Below, in pieces: positions 1 to 10,849 of a DNA stretch of 64,000 nucleotides. The translations under genes were made by a program, and so were the position numbers. The stretch is taken from contig OX453279.1 in assembly GCA_949710005.1 (NCBI GenBank), positions 14,838,256 through 14,902,255 on the forward strand, written 5' to 3'. A model generated the notes under the pieces. It made no database searches. It was not told where the DNA came from and worked only from the letters and a program-made list of their open reading frames with translations. The DNA comes from Ricordea florida. Its lineage: Eukaryota > Cnidaria > Anthozoa > Corallimorpharia > Ricordeidae. Position 1 is the first letter of the stretch. Each line of letters starts with the position of its first letter.

Positions 1-309
1 CACTTGTTCTAACAGGTTTGCCTACACTACTGGAGTGCTGTACTACAGTTTGCAAATGCTTTCTGCAGTCTCTCTCTGGTTCCTCATCACCATGTATGTC
101 TAGCTTGCTTTCCGTTAGTGCAGATGCCTGTTGTAGCTATAACTTGCGCACTCTCAAGAACCAACTAGTAAATACAAATAGGCTTCACTGCACAGACAAC
201 TTCATCACATTTAGATACATGGAACTCCTGTGTTTGCTTCTTGTTTTGTACTGTCGCTTAATCTGACCTCTTTTTTAATTTAGCTTCTGCTACAATATTA
301 GAGAATAAA

Positions 310-405
310 CTTATTATTATTATTATTATCATTATTATTATCATTATCATTACTGGTGTATATATCATTACAGGTATATATATTATTATTATTATTATTG
401 TTGTT
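310..405. repeat. ATT/ATC-type microsatellite
   Basis: Interrupted runs of TAT/ATT with ATC variants and a short GGTATATAT interruption. The long isoleucine-rich reading frame across it on the minus strand is an artefact of the repeat. Confidence 0.8.
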
Positions 406-932
406 ATATTTTTTTGTTTAACATAATATACTGTTGTGGGGTGGGATGTATGTCCTAATCTGGGTAAAGGTATTGTTCCTCTTGCTACGATATGATAGAG
501 GAATATATAAATAAATAAGCCTCTTTTCTCTATCCGCACGGAAAAGAATGACAAACATACTTCTGCTACGAACTCAACTATTTATTCAGTGAAACTGACA
601 ACTGACATAATTCGAGTAGTCTTACAAAGGGAGCGATCGCTAACTGAAATATGCTCTAAGTGCCAACAAGCTATCCTCTGACATTAAAAATAGATAAGTT
701 CAGTCACCACTTGACACTTAAAACTCACAAACGCCTTTGTGGTATCTACTTGAGGGCAAACAACTTCAATTCTTCCTCGGATAGCTTCTTCAGTCACAGC
801 GACTGGCGCGATCTCCAAATAACTCTTGACCACTTTAGACTAACTCTGAGCATTTGTACGTAAGTATTCGAAAAATTACGACAATAACTATTTATAGAAG
901 GTTACTTCACTTGTTTACATCATGTTAGTATG

Positions 933-950
933 TTCTAGAATTCTCTAGAA
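933..950. promoter_or_regulatory. Heat-shock-element-like motif
   Basis: The sequence reads TTC-ta-GAA-tt-CTC-ta-GAA, close to four alternating nGAAn units with one mismatch. It lies about 480 bp upstream of a USP1 exon. Heat-shock factor binds such arrays, but a chance match or a site inside an old repeat is equally possible. Confidence 0.25.
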
Positions 951-1160
951 CGAAGATTGCATGACAACACAAACATCTGCATACTTAACAGGTTCTGGAG
1001 TCTTCTCCTCATAACACTCTACTACTACAAGCAATACAGCAGAAGTGGTATTAATTTACAGCTCTAAACAATTCCTTTTCTTCTTTAAGGCTTCGAATCT
1101 AGTGCAGTCAATCAGCTAAACATAGTAAGGCTAATGTTTTCATCAGTCCTTAAATTACTA

Positions 1161-1300
1161 AGGGGTTAATTGTTAATTAGCAGGAGAGCAATCATTAGTA
1201 AAAAGTTCATCTTTAATTAGCAGGAGAGCATTCATAAATAAAGGGTTAATCTTTTTAATTAATTATAGGAAAGCGGTCATTAGTAAAACGTTAATCTTTA
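1161..1300 (+). repeat. Degenerate 40-bp tandem repeat, three copies
   Basis: Copies begin near 1173, 1213 and 1256 with TTAATTAGCAGGAGAGCA or a variant, followed by CATTAGTAAA-like sequence. No coding potential is seen. Confidence 0.6.
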
Positions 1301-1426
1301 AATGGCTAATTCATTGGTGTGGAATAACTTTTAATGTGCAAGGTATATGTATTTGAAATAAAAAATTACCCTGTCCTGCCTATGTGGCTTGAAAAAGTTG
1401 AAGGATTTTTATTTTTCTTTGTATAG

Positions 1427-3447
1427 CAAGTGTTGACTTCAAGAACAGCTATGATGAATGGTGTATTTTGATTCAAAAAGCACAGGATAAAGCTCGATCT
1501 ATTCTGAAAAAGTATGATGAGAGACTGGCAGCCCTCAAGGTAGGATTATCTCTTTCCACTGATTTCTTCATTCACATGATCATACATGGGAGGTTACCTA
1601 CCCCAGGTAACTGGCTGAAAATTATCTTCTCCAGTGTGGGTCAGTAATGTAAATCACCTAGAGAAAAGCAGCTTTTGAGTTTTCTCTTCTTTTTGTATGT
1701 CAGATGATTTTTCAGGAAAATCTATGCTTTCTATCATGATAAAACAACAATCCAGTGCCATCCTAATCCAAATACCCAAGCTAATTACAGATGATTGACA
1801 AATGAGCACATATCGGTTCCATTATCTCATCTCCTTCCCCCCATTGTGCCTTCTCTTCCTCTGAATATAAAGTAAAATACATGTACATCACAACCTGAAA
1901 GTTTAAGTGTGAGATAAATAATTTGTTTGTTTGTTTTTGAATTCAAAAAATATAAAATAAAAGTCGACTGTTCAAATGGAGAACTGTAAAAAATATCACA
2001 TGATCACTGTTTATTCGTTTGTACCCTTATATTTTCACAATTTACTTTCTTAAATTTTGCCTATAAATTCAAATGGCGGTCATATGTGACTCGTTTGAAC
2101 TCGTATGGACTCTTACGTGTACTCGCATAGCATACTTATGTATCGATGTGTTTTCGTATGGTCCTCGTGCAGTGTGCCGATATTCCGAGTGGGGTACTCC
2201 GCTTTAAATGTGATGGGTGTGCTCGTCCTACCTTTTAGGGTTTCAAATTTGTGGAATTAAAATGACTGCTGTCAGAGTTGTCTCTGTACCTGCGATAAGG
2301 TTATCGCCTAATACTCTCCAAATTTTCTTGAGAAGAAAGTTTTGGAAAGGTGTCTTTATTCCTATTAAAATTTGCAGTGCCAGTCATATAAGTTGTTGTT
2401 GAATTGGTACCTCTAAGGGGTGGAAAGGAGTTTGGGACAGGCCCATAAGACAAGAGTCTGATACCTATTAGGGGTGTTCTCGAAATTTTCCGACGAGCAC
2501 CCCGTCACTTTTATAGGGGAGTACCCCCACCCCCACCCCCCCCCCGGGCCAGATATGGTCCCTACAATCACTGTCCGTGAGACGGATTTTAATTTCCGTG
2601 GTGTTCGAAGAGTATTAAACTTTGAAATCGGTGTCAGTTTTAGTAGCAGTTGTTGAGTCTCTCGCCGAGTTCATCGTTGTTTAAAAGCAGCTGTAGCCAA
2701 CACAACCTTTTTTATGGCGGTTTGCATAATTTTTAAATACACACAGCATGCGTGCATTCACACAAATCACCCAGGTGGAAACATTTTTGTGAAGTATGGA
2801 GAGTTTTTTCACTCTTATTAATTTTCCCGCCATCACTGGAATGGCGGTGACGTGCAATGCATGGATTACCACTGGAATGAATGCTTGCAGTCGGAGATAT
2901 TAAATAAATAATCGTTTTGGCTCCCAGATCATGAAAGCCCCCACTCGTTTGTTTCCCTCTCCCGCCCACCTTCTCGAGTTTTCCTCTCTATCTCATAGCA
3001 TGGAAAAATAAATAAACAAATAGAATATGTGAAGCCCAAAAAATTGGAAAAATGCCCCCTGTAAAGACCCCCTCGTTGGTTAGCGCTAAATGTGTGAAAC
3101 ATGTCAAAATGGTGTTATTGATTAGTTGTAATCAAACCAATCTAATGTAAGTTGTTGTCCTCACTCCCTGATATTTTACGACGGCGATAAGCATAACGGC
3201 AAGTAAATGCACGGGTCAGTCACAATTTACAATTACTTCTCAACAGGGAAAGCTTTCTTATAAACTGATCAATGATGCTGGAGATGCAGGAGCTGTTATT
3301 GTGAGCTACATCAAAAAGGAAAATGCGACGACCATAGTTATGGGCTGCAGAGGGTTAGGAAAGCTTCGTCGCACATTGCTTGGTAGTGTTAGTGATTACG
3401 TTGTCCGCCATTCATCAGTGCCAGTCATAGTGGTTCCTCCATCGTAG
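1427..3447 (+). CDS. Universal stress protein, 3' part (USP1)
   Basis: The last two coding exons of a USP-family gene. Exon A is 1427-1539 (acceptor ATAG, donor GTAGGA) and encodes the helix beginning DFKNSYDEWCI. Exon B is 3247-3447 (acceptor ACAG), ending with TAG. Exon B carries VMGCRGLGKLRRTLLGS, which fits the USP nucleotide-binding signature G-x2-G-x9-G-S, followed by SDYVVRHSSVPVIVVPPS, the usual final helix and strand. Phases (1 then 0) match the three complete USP genes in the window. The N-terminal VAVDGSEHS-type exon and the second exon are absent and presumably lie upstream of base 1. USPs are small, soluble alpha/beta proteins that bind ATP or AMP and act in stress responses. Cys replaces the usual Ser after the first Gly of the signature, probably tolerated. 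Confidence 0.85.
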
Positions 3448-4485
3448 CAGCTGTGTCCTTAACTTGTACTTTAGTCTAATCTTCATCTTGTGGATAACGA
3501 GCACAGAATTAATACACAGATGTTTTCAGTGAAATTTATTTTGAAACGGTTGTTTTGATCAGTTTTTGCTAAATATGTATTGACAACTAAAATGGGCCAT
3601 TTTTTCACCATTAACTCAACATTGATGCATCGAATCTTTTCAATCCCCTCGCGTTTGGTTTTTCTGTATATTTCCCTCATTTGTTCTTGCTGTGATTGAT
3701 CTGCGCTTGCATTCGTTGCGTTGCACTCCAATGCTACTCGAGAAGAATAATTTTAGAAATACAATTAGTATACTGGTTATCAAGGTGACTCACAGCAATT
3801 GCTATTATCTTTCCATTATTATGCTACTTCTCAACAAGTCATTTATCATGCTTTAAAATGCTTTTCTACGTGTAATAACAGCCGTTTTCAGTGTTTGCGT
3901 GATATCACGGAAAAAGAGAAAAACGCAATAAAATTTATCAATATTACTAATCAACGCTGTAAATTATCATGATGGCGGTGATCATGCATCTTTAGAATTT
4001 TTTTTAATCAAAATATTGTAGCTGAATGGAGGAGGGCTTGAGCGGTAGCATATTCTAATGGCATGCAACATTTTCTATACCGTGGATTAATTATGTTGAC
4101 ACGTAAGCTGCACGCTGTGCTGTGTATCCTTTGGACCACTTTTGCGCAAGTCATTGGAAGTTGTTTGCGCTTTGAAGAGCATTTTCATATATTCACTTGC
4201 AAGAGCATTTTCATTGTAAAGTAAACTTTGAAGGATGAGTAGCCCTGTGGTATAACAAATGACTTGTTCCTAATCTGTATAACTAATCACTGTTTCGCTG
4301 TCATTGAATCAGGTTGTATGAATGATGTATGCATTTTAACTGAGGAAAGAAAGCGAATTTATTAGATTCTTAAAACTCAGGAGATTTTGCAGGCAATTTC
4401 TCGATGTCGTATTTAAACAATATTTATTACCTCTGGTATTTACTGTACTTACCTTTGCTGTTATAAACGGGTTCGCGGAAACAGT
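3448..4485. other. Noncoding DNA downstream of USP1
   Basis: Contains the USP1 3' untranslated region and intergenic DNA. I see no gene, no clear repeat boundary and no convincing RNA gene. Confidence 0.4.
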
Positions 4486-5460
4486 GGGGACTTTAAGCAA
4501 CGAGAACCGGAACGGGAACGGTGACGTCGGAACAGCGAAAAGACTGGGGAGAGAACGCGGTCGTGGCGCGAGCTTTAAAGCAGTTAAAAGCACGATACCG
4601 CAAAACTGGGACGGCAGTCATGGCACGCCAGTTAACCAGTTAAGTTCGCCTGACAAGTAGAGGAGTTGAAATTTAGCAAAACAACGAGGATCAGAGAACT
4701 GAGAATTCCTTAGGTCCTTATTTCAATCACATCTACACATACACGAAATAAGTAAAACAGCGAAATATAAAGTTCACAAACAACAACACAAGAGTTCTGA
4801 CAGGTGAATTATCGAAGTTCAATTTTTAGATCAGGTCTGTTGTCAAATGTAACATGTATTCGTAGCACACATTATAAAGTTTGATCAGAAATTTTTCAAA
4901 GACGCTTCAGTGTATTTAATTCCCACGATTGCAAGTTAGCTGAAAATAAAATGGGCCAAGCGACGCTGTTATCACCTTGGAACTTGGTCTAGACAGCGAC
5001 AGAAAGGTTCTGGCTTTGAACTCAAATCATTTTAATCCATTCATGACTGCTTACTTCATATAACTTCGGTTATGTAGCTAGGCCAAACAAACGAGAAAAA
5101 TTCTCTACGGGTAATTTCATTTTCAAACAAAGAGCTTAATTTGCTTTGCTTTGGTCTTCAGTTGCGCTTTCCCCTTTACCAAGGGGACAAACTTTTCTGA
5201 TAAAAAATGATTATAAAGTATATTTAGACTTTTCAGTAGTCACTCATTGCTTAAATGTCATTACTTACGATAAAATAGCAAAGAAAATAGGATTTTAGTA
5301 CTCACGTTTTCACACAACCGCAGATTGCCTTTATTCACTTTCCGACGTGACGGCAACGGCAAGATATTTTCCGCCAGACATGCGCATTATGAGATTTGGG
5401 TTTTCCCGGAGGCCTCTCCCGTCGCCGTCGCCGTTGCCGTTCTCGCTGCTTAAAGTCCCC
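4486..5460. mobile_element. Non-autonomous TIR element, 975 bp
   Basis: The ends are inverted repeats: GGGGACTTTAAGCAACGAGAAC on the left and its near complement on the right (GTTCTCGCTGCTTAAAGTCCCC). Both are flanked by AGT, a possible 3-bp TSD. Next to the TIRs are GC-rich strings repeating CGGAACGGGAACGG or GTCGCCGTCGCC. No transposase remnant is seen. The superfamily is unresolved; 3-bp duplications fit Harbinger, CACTA or Academ-like elements. Confidence 0.65.
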
Positions 5461-6269
5461 AGTATTCATTACGTATTCATTACGTATCATTACGGTATTC
5501 ATTACGCTTGGGCTTAGAACCCTTTATTATTGAGTTGAACATTCCAATCTAAAACTTGGCTTATTTCTTTTAAGATAACAAAGGCTGTCCTTACGAAATG
5601 CTAATATTGTATCATTTCAGATTGAATTTGAGATTATTCTCAACTGCTGGAGAACGGTCGGCTGAGAAGAGCGCACAAGTTTACCTTTAGCGCTCTCGTC
5701 TCGTAGTATTTTGAAGTCTCCTTTTCTCTTTTGTAACGTATATTATCTGTTGCGCTTGGCATTTCTGAACTAAAATCGAAATAAATGAGCAATGCAATGT
5801 TTGTTGAAAGCACAGTCCTGAAGTTAGGCGAAGACTTACACCGAAAATTAGACTTGCTAGTTCGAGCTTGTTATCCACTGCTGGTGTCTAATTATTGATT
5901 TACGGTTCAGTATTATTTTTGTGGTTCTCCTGCAGTTAAACCGGAAAGAGAAAAATACTTTTTAGGTTCGTCAACGTCCATAGCCGGCAGCCAAGGAGTT
6001 CCCATATGGTACCACTTAATCTGTCCTATGAATATGGTGACATTCATTAAGTAACAGACTGGTATGATTTTACAACTCTTACGTTGATCATGGATTTCAT
6101 GTTTTGTTGATCCAGAACTCAGCGGAATTCTATAAAGTGGTGTTAACCGTTCACACCTTCTCCATATCATATTAGTAAAAGTTTGTCACGAGGCTTATGA
6201 TATCACTGGAGGAGCTAATCACTCAAGAATACATGTCTTGAAACCAGTAGGGAGAAGTGATGTGTTGAT
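5461..6269. other. Noncoding DNA with a short tandem repeat
   Basis: Immediately right of the preceding element, ATTCATTACGT-like units repeat about four times (5464-5508). The rest shows no supported gene or repeat. Confidence 0.45.
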
Positions 6270-6284
6270 ATCAGGGTGTAAACG

Positions 6285-6955
6285 GAGTATGACATTTGCA
6301 GACCGCACACCGCAGACTGTTTATTGTTTTAACATGTAATTTGATCACAGGGCACTCAGACCCACAACAGTCTCCTCGAAGCTCAAAACTTCATCCCAAA
6401 CTTTTCCTTGCTGGAATTACTTAGATAACTATAAGTCGACTACTTGTTATTAGGGAGCTTAAGCACGCGCGTTTTTGAGACGCGGACGGCAACCGGAAGT
6501 GAGCTGTTTTCCATTTTAACTTGTTTTCACACAACTACATTTACATTGATTAGTATCTTTTCTTCATTAGAGATGATCACTAAAAGTCTGGGAGACAACA
6601 CTATCCTGGCACGCGAAATGTTCTCTTCCTCTAACCTGTTAAGAAGAAAAGGAAACAATCATACCTGGAATCCGTCGAAGCCATTGTGCTGTTCTACTTA
6701 TTTTATAGCCAAAGGCAACTTGGGAACAAAGACGTTGTAACTTTACGCGGAAAATATCAACCTAGTACCCAGGGCCCAAAGCCCAGGCTACTTTCTTACT
6801 TTCTTGGAAACTTTATTGATATCGATGATGACGTCTCCTTTATTAGCATGTTTCAATGTGTTTTATTTTACAATCAGTGTCACACAAGTAACAATATGCA
6901 GTCTGCAGTCTGCTGTCTGCAGTCTCTGCGATCTGGAAATGTCATACACCGGGGT
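6285..6955. repeat. Old inverted-repeat element with CTGCAGTCTGCAG ends
   Basis: The left flank (GTATGACATTTGCAGACCGCA near 6290) and the right flank (reverse complement near 6890-6955, with CAGTCTGCAGTCTGC repeats) are imperfect inverted repeats. The CTGCAGTCTGCA subterminal array resembles the better-preserved element at 44831-45368, suggesting a related decayed copy. Boundaries are approximate. Confidence 0.35.
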
Positions 6956-6999
6956 GTAAAGAGTTAGTGACAAAATACAAAGGGAGGTCTAGTGTGAGA

Positions 7000-7993
7000 C
7001 ATGCCAGGAGCCCATTACCCGGAGCGTGCAACTCCCATACTATGTCTGTGAAACGGCATTTTCACAAGTAAGGTTATTTTTAGATCGTGTTTCCCGCGAA
7101 TTGGTTTGGGAGAGCCAATCACAAGCTAGTGTATGATTGATATGTAGCATGATAACCACCTGTAGCGACAACGAACATAGCCGGCATACACGAGTCTTCA
7201 TCGGAGTGTTCGGACAGCATTTCTGACGATAGTCAAGGTATTACACAGAGAATAGTAGCTCCGATGAGATAACTGAGACGGCGGAAACAACGTATTCTCG
7301 GTTTTCATGTAACGTAATAACATTTCAAAATAGGAAATTGCCAATCCTTTTGAATTTTTAGCTTTATCAGATAAAAGCCCGTGTGTAAACTCGTCGATTT
7401 ACAAATATCTAGCTCGATAGGTTTCTTCGTTTTGTAATAGCGTGCGCATGAATTTCAAGCTTTCGCCTTGCGTGACATAAAATGTCTGTCTGGAAAGGCT
7501 GTTTCGTACGTGAAAAGATGACTTTTCTTGAAATTTTTTTTGCTTTTGGAAGAGCTCTTGCATTTAAGCAAGTGTTACCTTGAGTGTATACAGCCACTCG
7601 AGTGATAAGGTATCGGTTTTATGGCAAAACTCAACAACAGCTGTTTTTAACACTTTACTGCCGCCATATTTGTGCCCCTTGAAAGGGCACAAACATGGCG
7701 TCTCCATACAAAGCTCTATCAATTTGGTTGAAACATTTATCCGAATATTTCATGCATGAAAAACTACACAGATCTAATTCTTTGCAAGGTTTTTTAAATG
7801 GTAGAAATCTATCACATGCCAGATTCTTGAGTTCGTCTGTTGATTGTTTTCGATTTTATTTTTTATCACGTGCCATGTGAAAACCACCAATTTCGCGGGA
7901 GAGGCCGCTCTAAAAATAAACTTACTTGTGAAAACGCCGTTGCATAAACCTATAGCAGTTGCACGCTCCGGGTGATGGGCTCCTGACATGCTA
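7000..7993. repeat. Fold-back element, about 110-bp inverted arms
   Basis: Arms at about 7000-7108 and 7876-7993 are reverse complements with roughly 80-85% identity by eye. Both contain GGAGCCCAT..CCCGGAGCGTGCAACT and TTTTCACAAGTAA. Between them, 7661-7699 is a second palindrome (GCCATATTTGTGCCC / GGGCACAAACATGGC). No transposase ORF is seen, so this is probably a MITE or fold-back element. Confidence 0.6.
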
Positions 7994-8144
7994 AGATTGT
8001 GGCGGAATAGAACATACCAAGGTTTAATAAATAAAGCTGCCATATTAGAACTTGCCATACACTAGATCTAGTATAGTATAATCAGTGAGGAAGTAGCCAT
8101 ATAGTATTTAGTACAGCTTTGAACACATCGAGTCGCATCATCAG

Positions 8145-8230
8145 TAGTCTGCTACACAGCCGTTATTAGTGTCGTCACGCAACTCTCCTCCCCACTAACG
8201 GCTGCTGAAAACCGAACCACATTCCTTTCC
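8145..8230 (+). repeat. Left 86-bp terminal inverted repeat
   Basis: Matches the reverse complement of 10755-10840 with one substitution seen (TAACGGC versus TGACGGC). Preceded by CATCATCAG at 8136-8144. Confidence 0.85.
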
Positions 8231-8346
8231 CGCGGTTAGCCAATTAGAATTCAGCTCCCATTTTCTGGAAGGTGTTCGCGCCAGAAGTTTCATCCAATCA
8301 CGGCCTTGCTTTTATCGGTTCCCCAAACGTGGAGAAAGCAAACACA

Positions 8347-8812
8347 ATGGCCGCGCTAGAGGAAGCAGTTATTCGAGTGGCTTCCTTATTTAAGATTTTG
8401 GAAATAAATACGCATCAGAAGCGGGCAATTCAAGCAATTGTGGTCGATAAGAAGGATGTCTTTGTAAACTTGCCGACAGGATTCGGAAAATCGCTTATTT
8501 ATCAAGCTCTCCCGTTCGTGTTTGACCATGTAAACAGAGTGCAGGTCACATTGTTGTAGTTATGTCGCCATTGGTAAGCCTTGTGGACGATCAGGTTAAA
8601 ATTCTAACAGATCTTGGATTGTCTGCAATAAGTATCAGTTCACAAGAGGAGTTAAGCGTTACAAAGATTGAAAAGGGAAAATATTCTATTGTCTTTGGCT
8701 CACCTGAAGCATGGCTAATGAATGATCGCTGGCGAAGAATGTTAGACAACCATGTCTATTCGAATAAGCTCTGCGCCGTGACAGTTGATAAGGCTCATGT
8801 CCTAAGGCAGTG
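8347..8812 (+). pseudogene. RecQ-like helicase, N-terminal fragment
   Basis: Encodes the first half of a superfamily-2 helicase core. In order there is a Q-like motif (NTHQKRAIQAIV), Walker A/motif I (LPTGFGKSLIYQ), motif Ia (VMSPLVSLVDDQVKIL) and the motif II region (AVTVDKAHVLRQW). These match RecQ-family spacing. Two defects show. A one-base shift near 8545-8560 separates motif I from Ia, leaving an early stop in the first frame. Motif II reads D-K-A-H rather than D-E-A-H, losing the catalytic acid. A GTAAGT donor follows RQW, but no later exon is found before the opposing gene. The start ATG at 8347 gives MAALEEAV and lies just inside the TIR. It is a transposon-borne, dead fragment, not the host RecQ gene. 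Confidence 0.8.
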
Positions 8813-9274
8813 GTAAGTCCGAGTGTTAGCCTTCTAGATTCTCCGTCAGCTTAAACAATAGTTTCTCTGCTGCGATCAAAGTTCACTGTTATCAGACATA
8901 CGTTTAAGTATTTTCTCGATTTTCGCATGTAACTTGCTCGTTGAAACTATATTAATGTGTTATTAAATATCATATAAGATAGGGAGTGTCTGCCAGAGAC
9001 CAATTTTAACTGAATTTGCTATTTTTGTACGAGCATCTCTCGTTAAATTATGTTAAACCTTTACGGTCAGATCAGTGGGAATATTCATGATTTTCTCTCT
9101 CTTGTAAATACCACCATTATTTTTATCGTTCAGAGAATAAAGCAGTTTTATGACTTTATTGTGTGTATTGATTTATCAAATACAGATTGACCTTAAAATA
9201 ATAAATGTCCTGCAATTTAGCTTGAACAATTTCAGATACGTATGACACGAAATATAAAGTATCAAAAGTAAAAT

Positions 9275-9340
9275 TAGTCTGCTACACACCCGTTATTAGT
9301 AATTGCGTGACGACACTAATAACGGCTGTGTAACAGACTA
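9275..9340. mobile_element. 66-bp palindromic mini-element
   Basis: Two copies of the terminal sequence TAGTCTGCTACACA(C/G)CCGTTATTAGT face each other around a spacer of about 12 bp. A perfect 9-bp TSD, AAGTAAAAT (9266-9274 and 9341-9349), flanks it. It is a minimal relative of the host element at 8145-10840, inserted inside it. Confidence 0.8.
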
Positions 9341-9378
9341 AAGTAAAATAAGCTCAAGATCAGTAAAACGAATCGCAC

Positions 9379-10708
9379 CTCGACAGACTTGCTCTTAAGG
9401 AGAATACCTATCACAGATGCAGCAGCGCTCATGTCCTTGTTTCGCTGTTTCAACAGAATAGATCCTGCAATAGCCAAGCTTCCAAACCAGCCGAAAGGTT
9501 TCGTTCTTTTGTTGATAGCCGAAGTGAGAAGGAATGAATAAAAAACGGGAGCTCGTTCACGCCACTCATCACAAACTAACTGTAGGTCAAACTTCTCCAA
9601 ATCTTCCTTTTCAATTTTCCTTAAAATTGATGGCTTTCTTCTTGAACATAATTCGGCAACTTCTTTGTTGACGATCTTCAACACCTTTTCCACAATATGC
9701 TTTCGCACTGAATGACAGTTCATAACAGCTCCCGCAATTTGAGACGGAACGCTATGTGCTAAGGCTTTTCCAGTGGACTGATATGAACCAGTTAGAGATT
9801 TGCTAACATTTTTACTGGGATACTGAACTTTTAGTTGCACTTGACTCTGTTCTTGGACGCCGGATGATCTTGGAGTTGAAGTCACTCCGGGAAGAAATGC
9901 ATGTGCACTTCGAGGACTTGCCATATTTTGATTTGGGAAAGCACTCAACAGATGACTGAGCTGACTTTGAATTGGGGATTAAAAAACCAGGAAGGTAAGC
10001 AGGCACAGGCCGTTTCCATGAAAAAAAATCCTGATAACTCGAATTAGCAGAAGAAGTGCAAGTGGTAGCTTCGCCTGTGCCAAACTGAAGCGATTTGGAT
10101 ACTTTCTGTCGATTTAAACTTTCCTGTGTCCGCGACATATCGCGGACCTGGTCCTGATGGTTTCCTTCAGGAATGTTGCCGTGTAATTCTTCTGAGGCCC
10201 TTTGAAGGCGCTTTGTTCTCGGTACATCCCTTTTTTTGAAGACTTCTTCGATTTCTTGCAGAATTTCGTACAGTTTTCCAGAAGATCGCTGAAACTTCGT
10301 CAATCGTTTGTAGCAAACGCTCCTGCAAACAAATATCTTGCCGCTGTTCGCGAAACAGCTCACATCCACATTAAGGGACGATTTAATAATCCCTTGCAAG
10401 TCGATCGATTTTTTACCAATAATAATAATAATAATAATAATAATGAACTTTATTTGAGTGTCAAGTGTATTTAGCACTGCTGTACTAATTGGAGACACTG
10501 TAAAGCACAAATGAAATAAATTAAATCAAATCATACCAAAAATATAAGTTTTCGCTGGATTTGCTGACGGCGAAGAGCAAGTAAAGCATTTCGAATCACT
10601 GTCGACAATTTTCTTAGGAGTTCCGTCCATGACTTGCTGGAAAACATGTTCATATCCTCGCGCCCGGAATCGACTGGCTTTTCCCGCGAAAACTGACGTC
10701 ACAGTCAA
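9379..10708 (-). pseudogene. Cys-pair (ZAD-like) element gene, 5' exons
   Basis: Exon 1 (10708-10537) begins MTVTSVFAGK and has one Cys pair, CFTC. A GTATGA donor joins in phase to exon 2 (10392-9379, acceptor CAAG), which supplies SCFANSGKIFVCRSVCYKRL. The CxxC...CxxxC layout resembles ZAD-type zinc domains, though the four-Cys assignment is inferred. Downstream come a Ser/Thr-rich linker and a helical stretch with CDEWRERAPVFYSFLL, of a type I associate with multicopy cnidarian genes. A one-base shift near 9900 splits the reading frame. Exon 2 ends at a GTGCGA donor after SKSVE, with no further exon. The intron holds a SINE-like tail (10419-10530). Function unknown; it faces the helicase fragment within one TIR element. 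Confidence 0.6.
10419..10530 (-). mobile_element. SINE 3'-end fragment with AAT-type tail
   Basis: On the minus strand, GCTTTACAGT..TTGACACTCAAA..AAGTTCATTATT followed by (ATT)n matches the tail of the SINE at 38371-38655. The tRNA-like head is missing, so this is a 5'-truncated copy. Confidence 0.55.
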
Positions 10709-10754
10709 TTTCTAGATACGTGATTGGTTTGTTCGTTAGACCGCAAACACAAAA

Positions 10755-10840
10755 GGAAAGGAATGTGGTTCGGTTTTCAGCAGCCGTCAGTGGGGAGGAG
10801 AGTTGCGTGACGACACTAATAACGGCTGTGTAGCAGACTA
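10755..10840 (-). repeat. Right 86-bp terminal inverted repeat
   Basis: Partner of 8145-8230. Followed by the target duplication CATCATCAG at 10841-10849. Confidence 0.85.
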
Positions 10841-10849
10841 CATCATCAG

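Larger units (their letters stand above)
1..1426. other. Noncoding DNA, probably USP1 intron
   Basis: No exon resembling the first two USP exons was found here, so USP1 probably begins upstream of the window and this is intron sequence. It holds an A/T-rich trinucleotide microsatellite (about 310-405) and a degenerate 40-bp tandem repeat (about 1161-1300). A heat-shock-element-like string lies at 933-950. Confidence 0.5.
8145..10840. mobile_element. TIR element with RecQ-like and ZAD-like gene ends
   Basis: Terminal inverted repeats at 8145-8230 and 10755-10840 are 86 bp long with one mismatch seen. They begin TAGTCTGCTACACAGCCG and are flanked by a perfect 9-bp target duplication, CATCATCAG (8136-8144 and 10841-10849). 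A 9-bp duplication with long TIRs fits Mutator-like elements, but no transposase of that family is visible. Inside, the 5' part of a RecQ-like helicase gene (+) and the 5' part of a Cys-pair gene (-) start 115-130 bp inside their TIRs and point at each other. Both stop at splice donors without downstream exons, so the copy looks internally deleted. A 66-bp relative is inserted at 9275-9340. Confidence 0.8.

Noticed and set aside
18..1400. First two exons of USP1
   Set aside because: No sequence resembling VAVDGSEHS or the HAxExPxLP exon was found on the plus strand.
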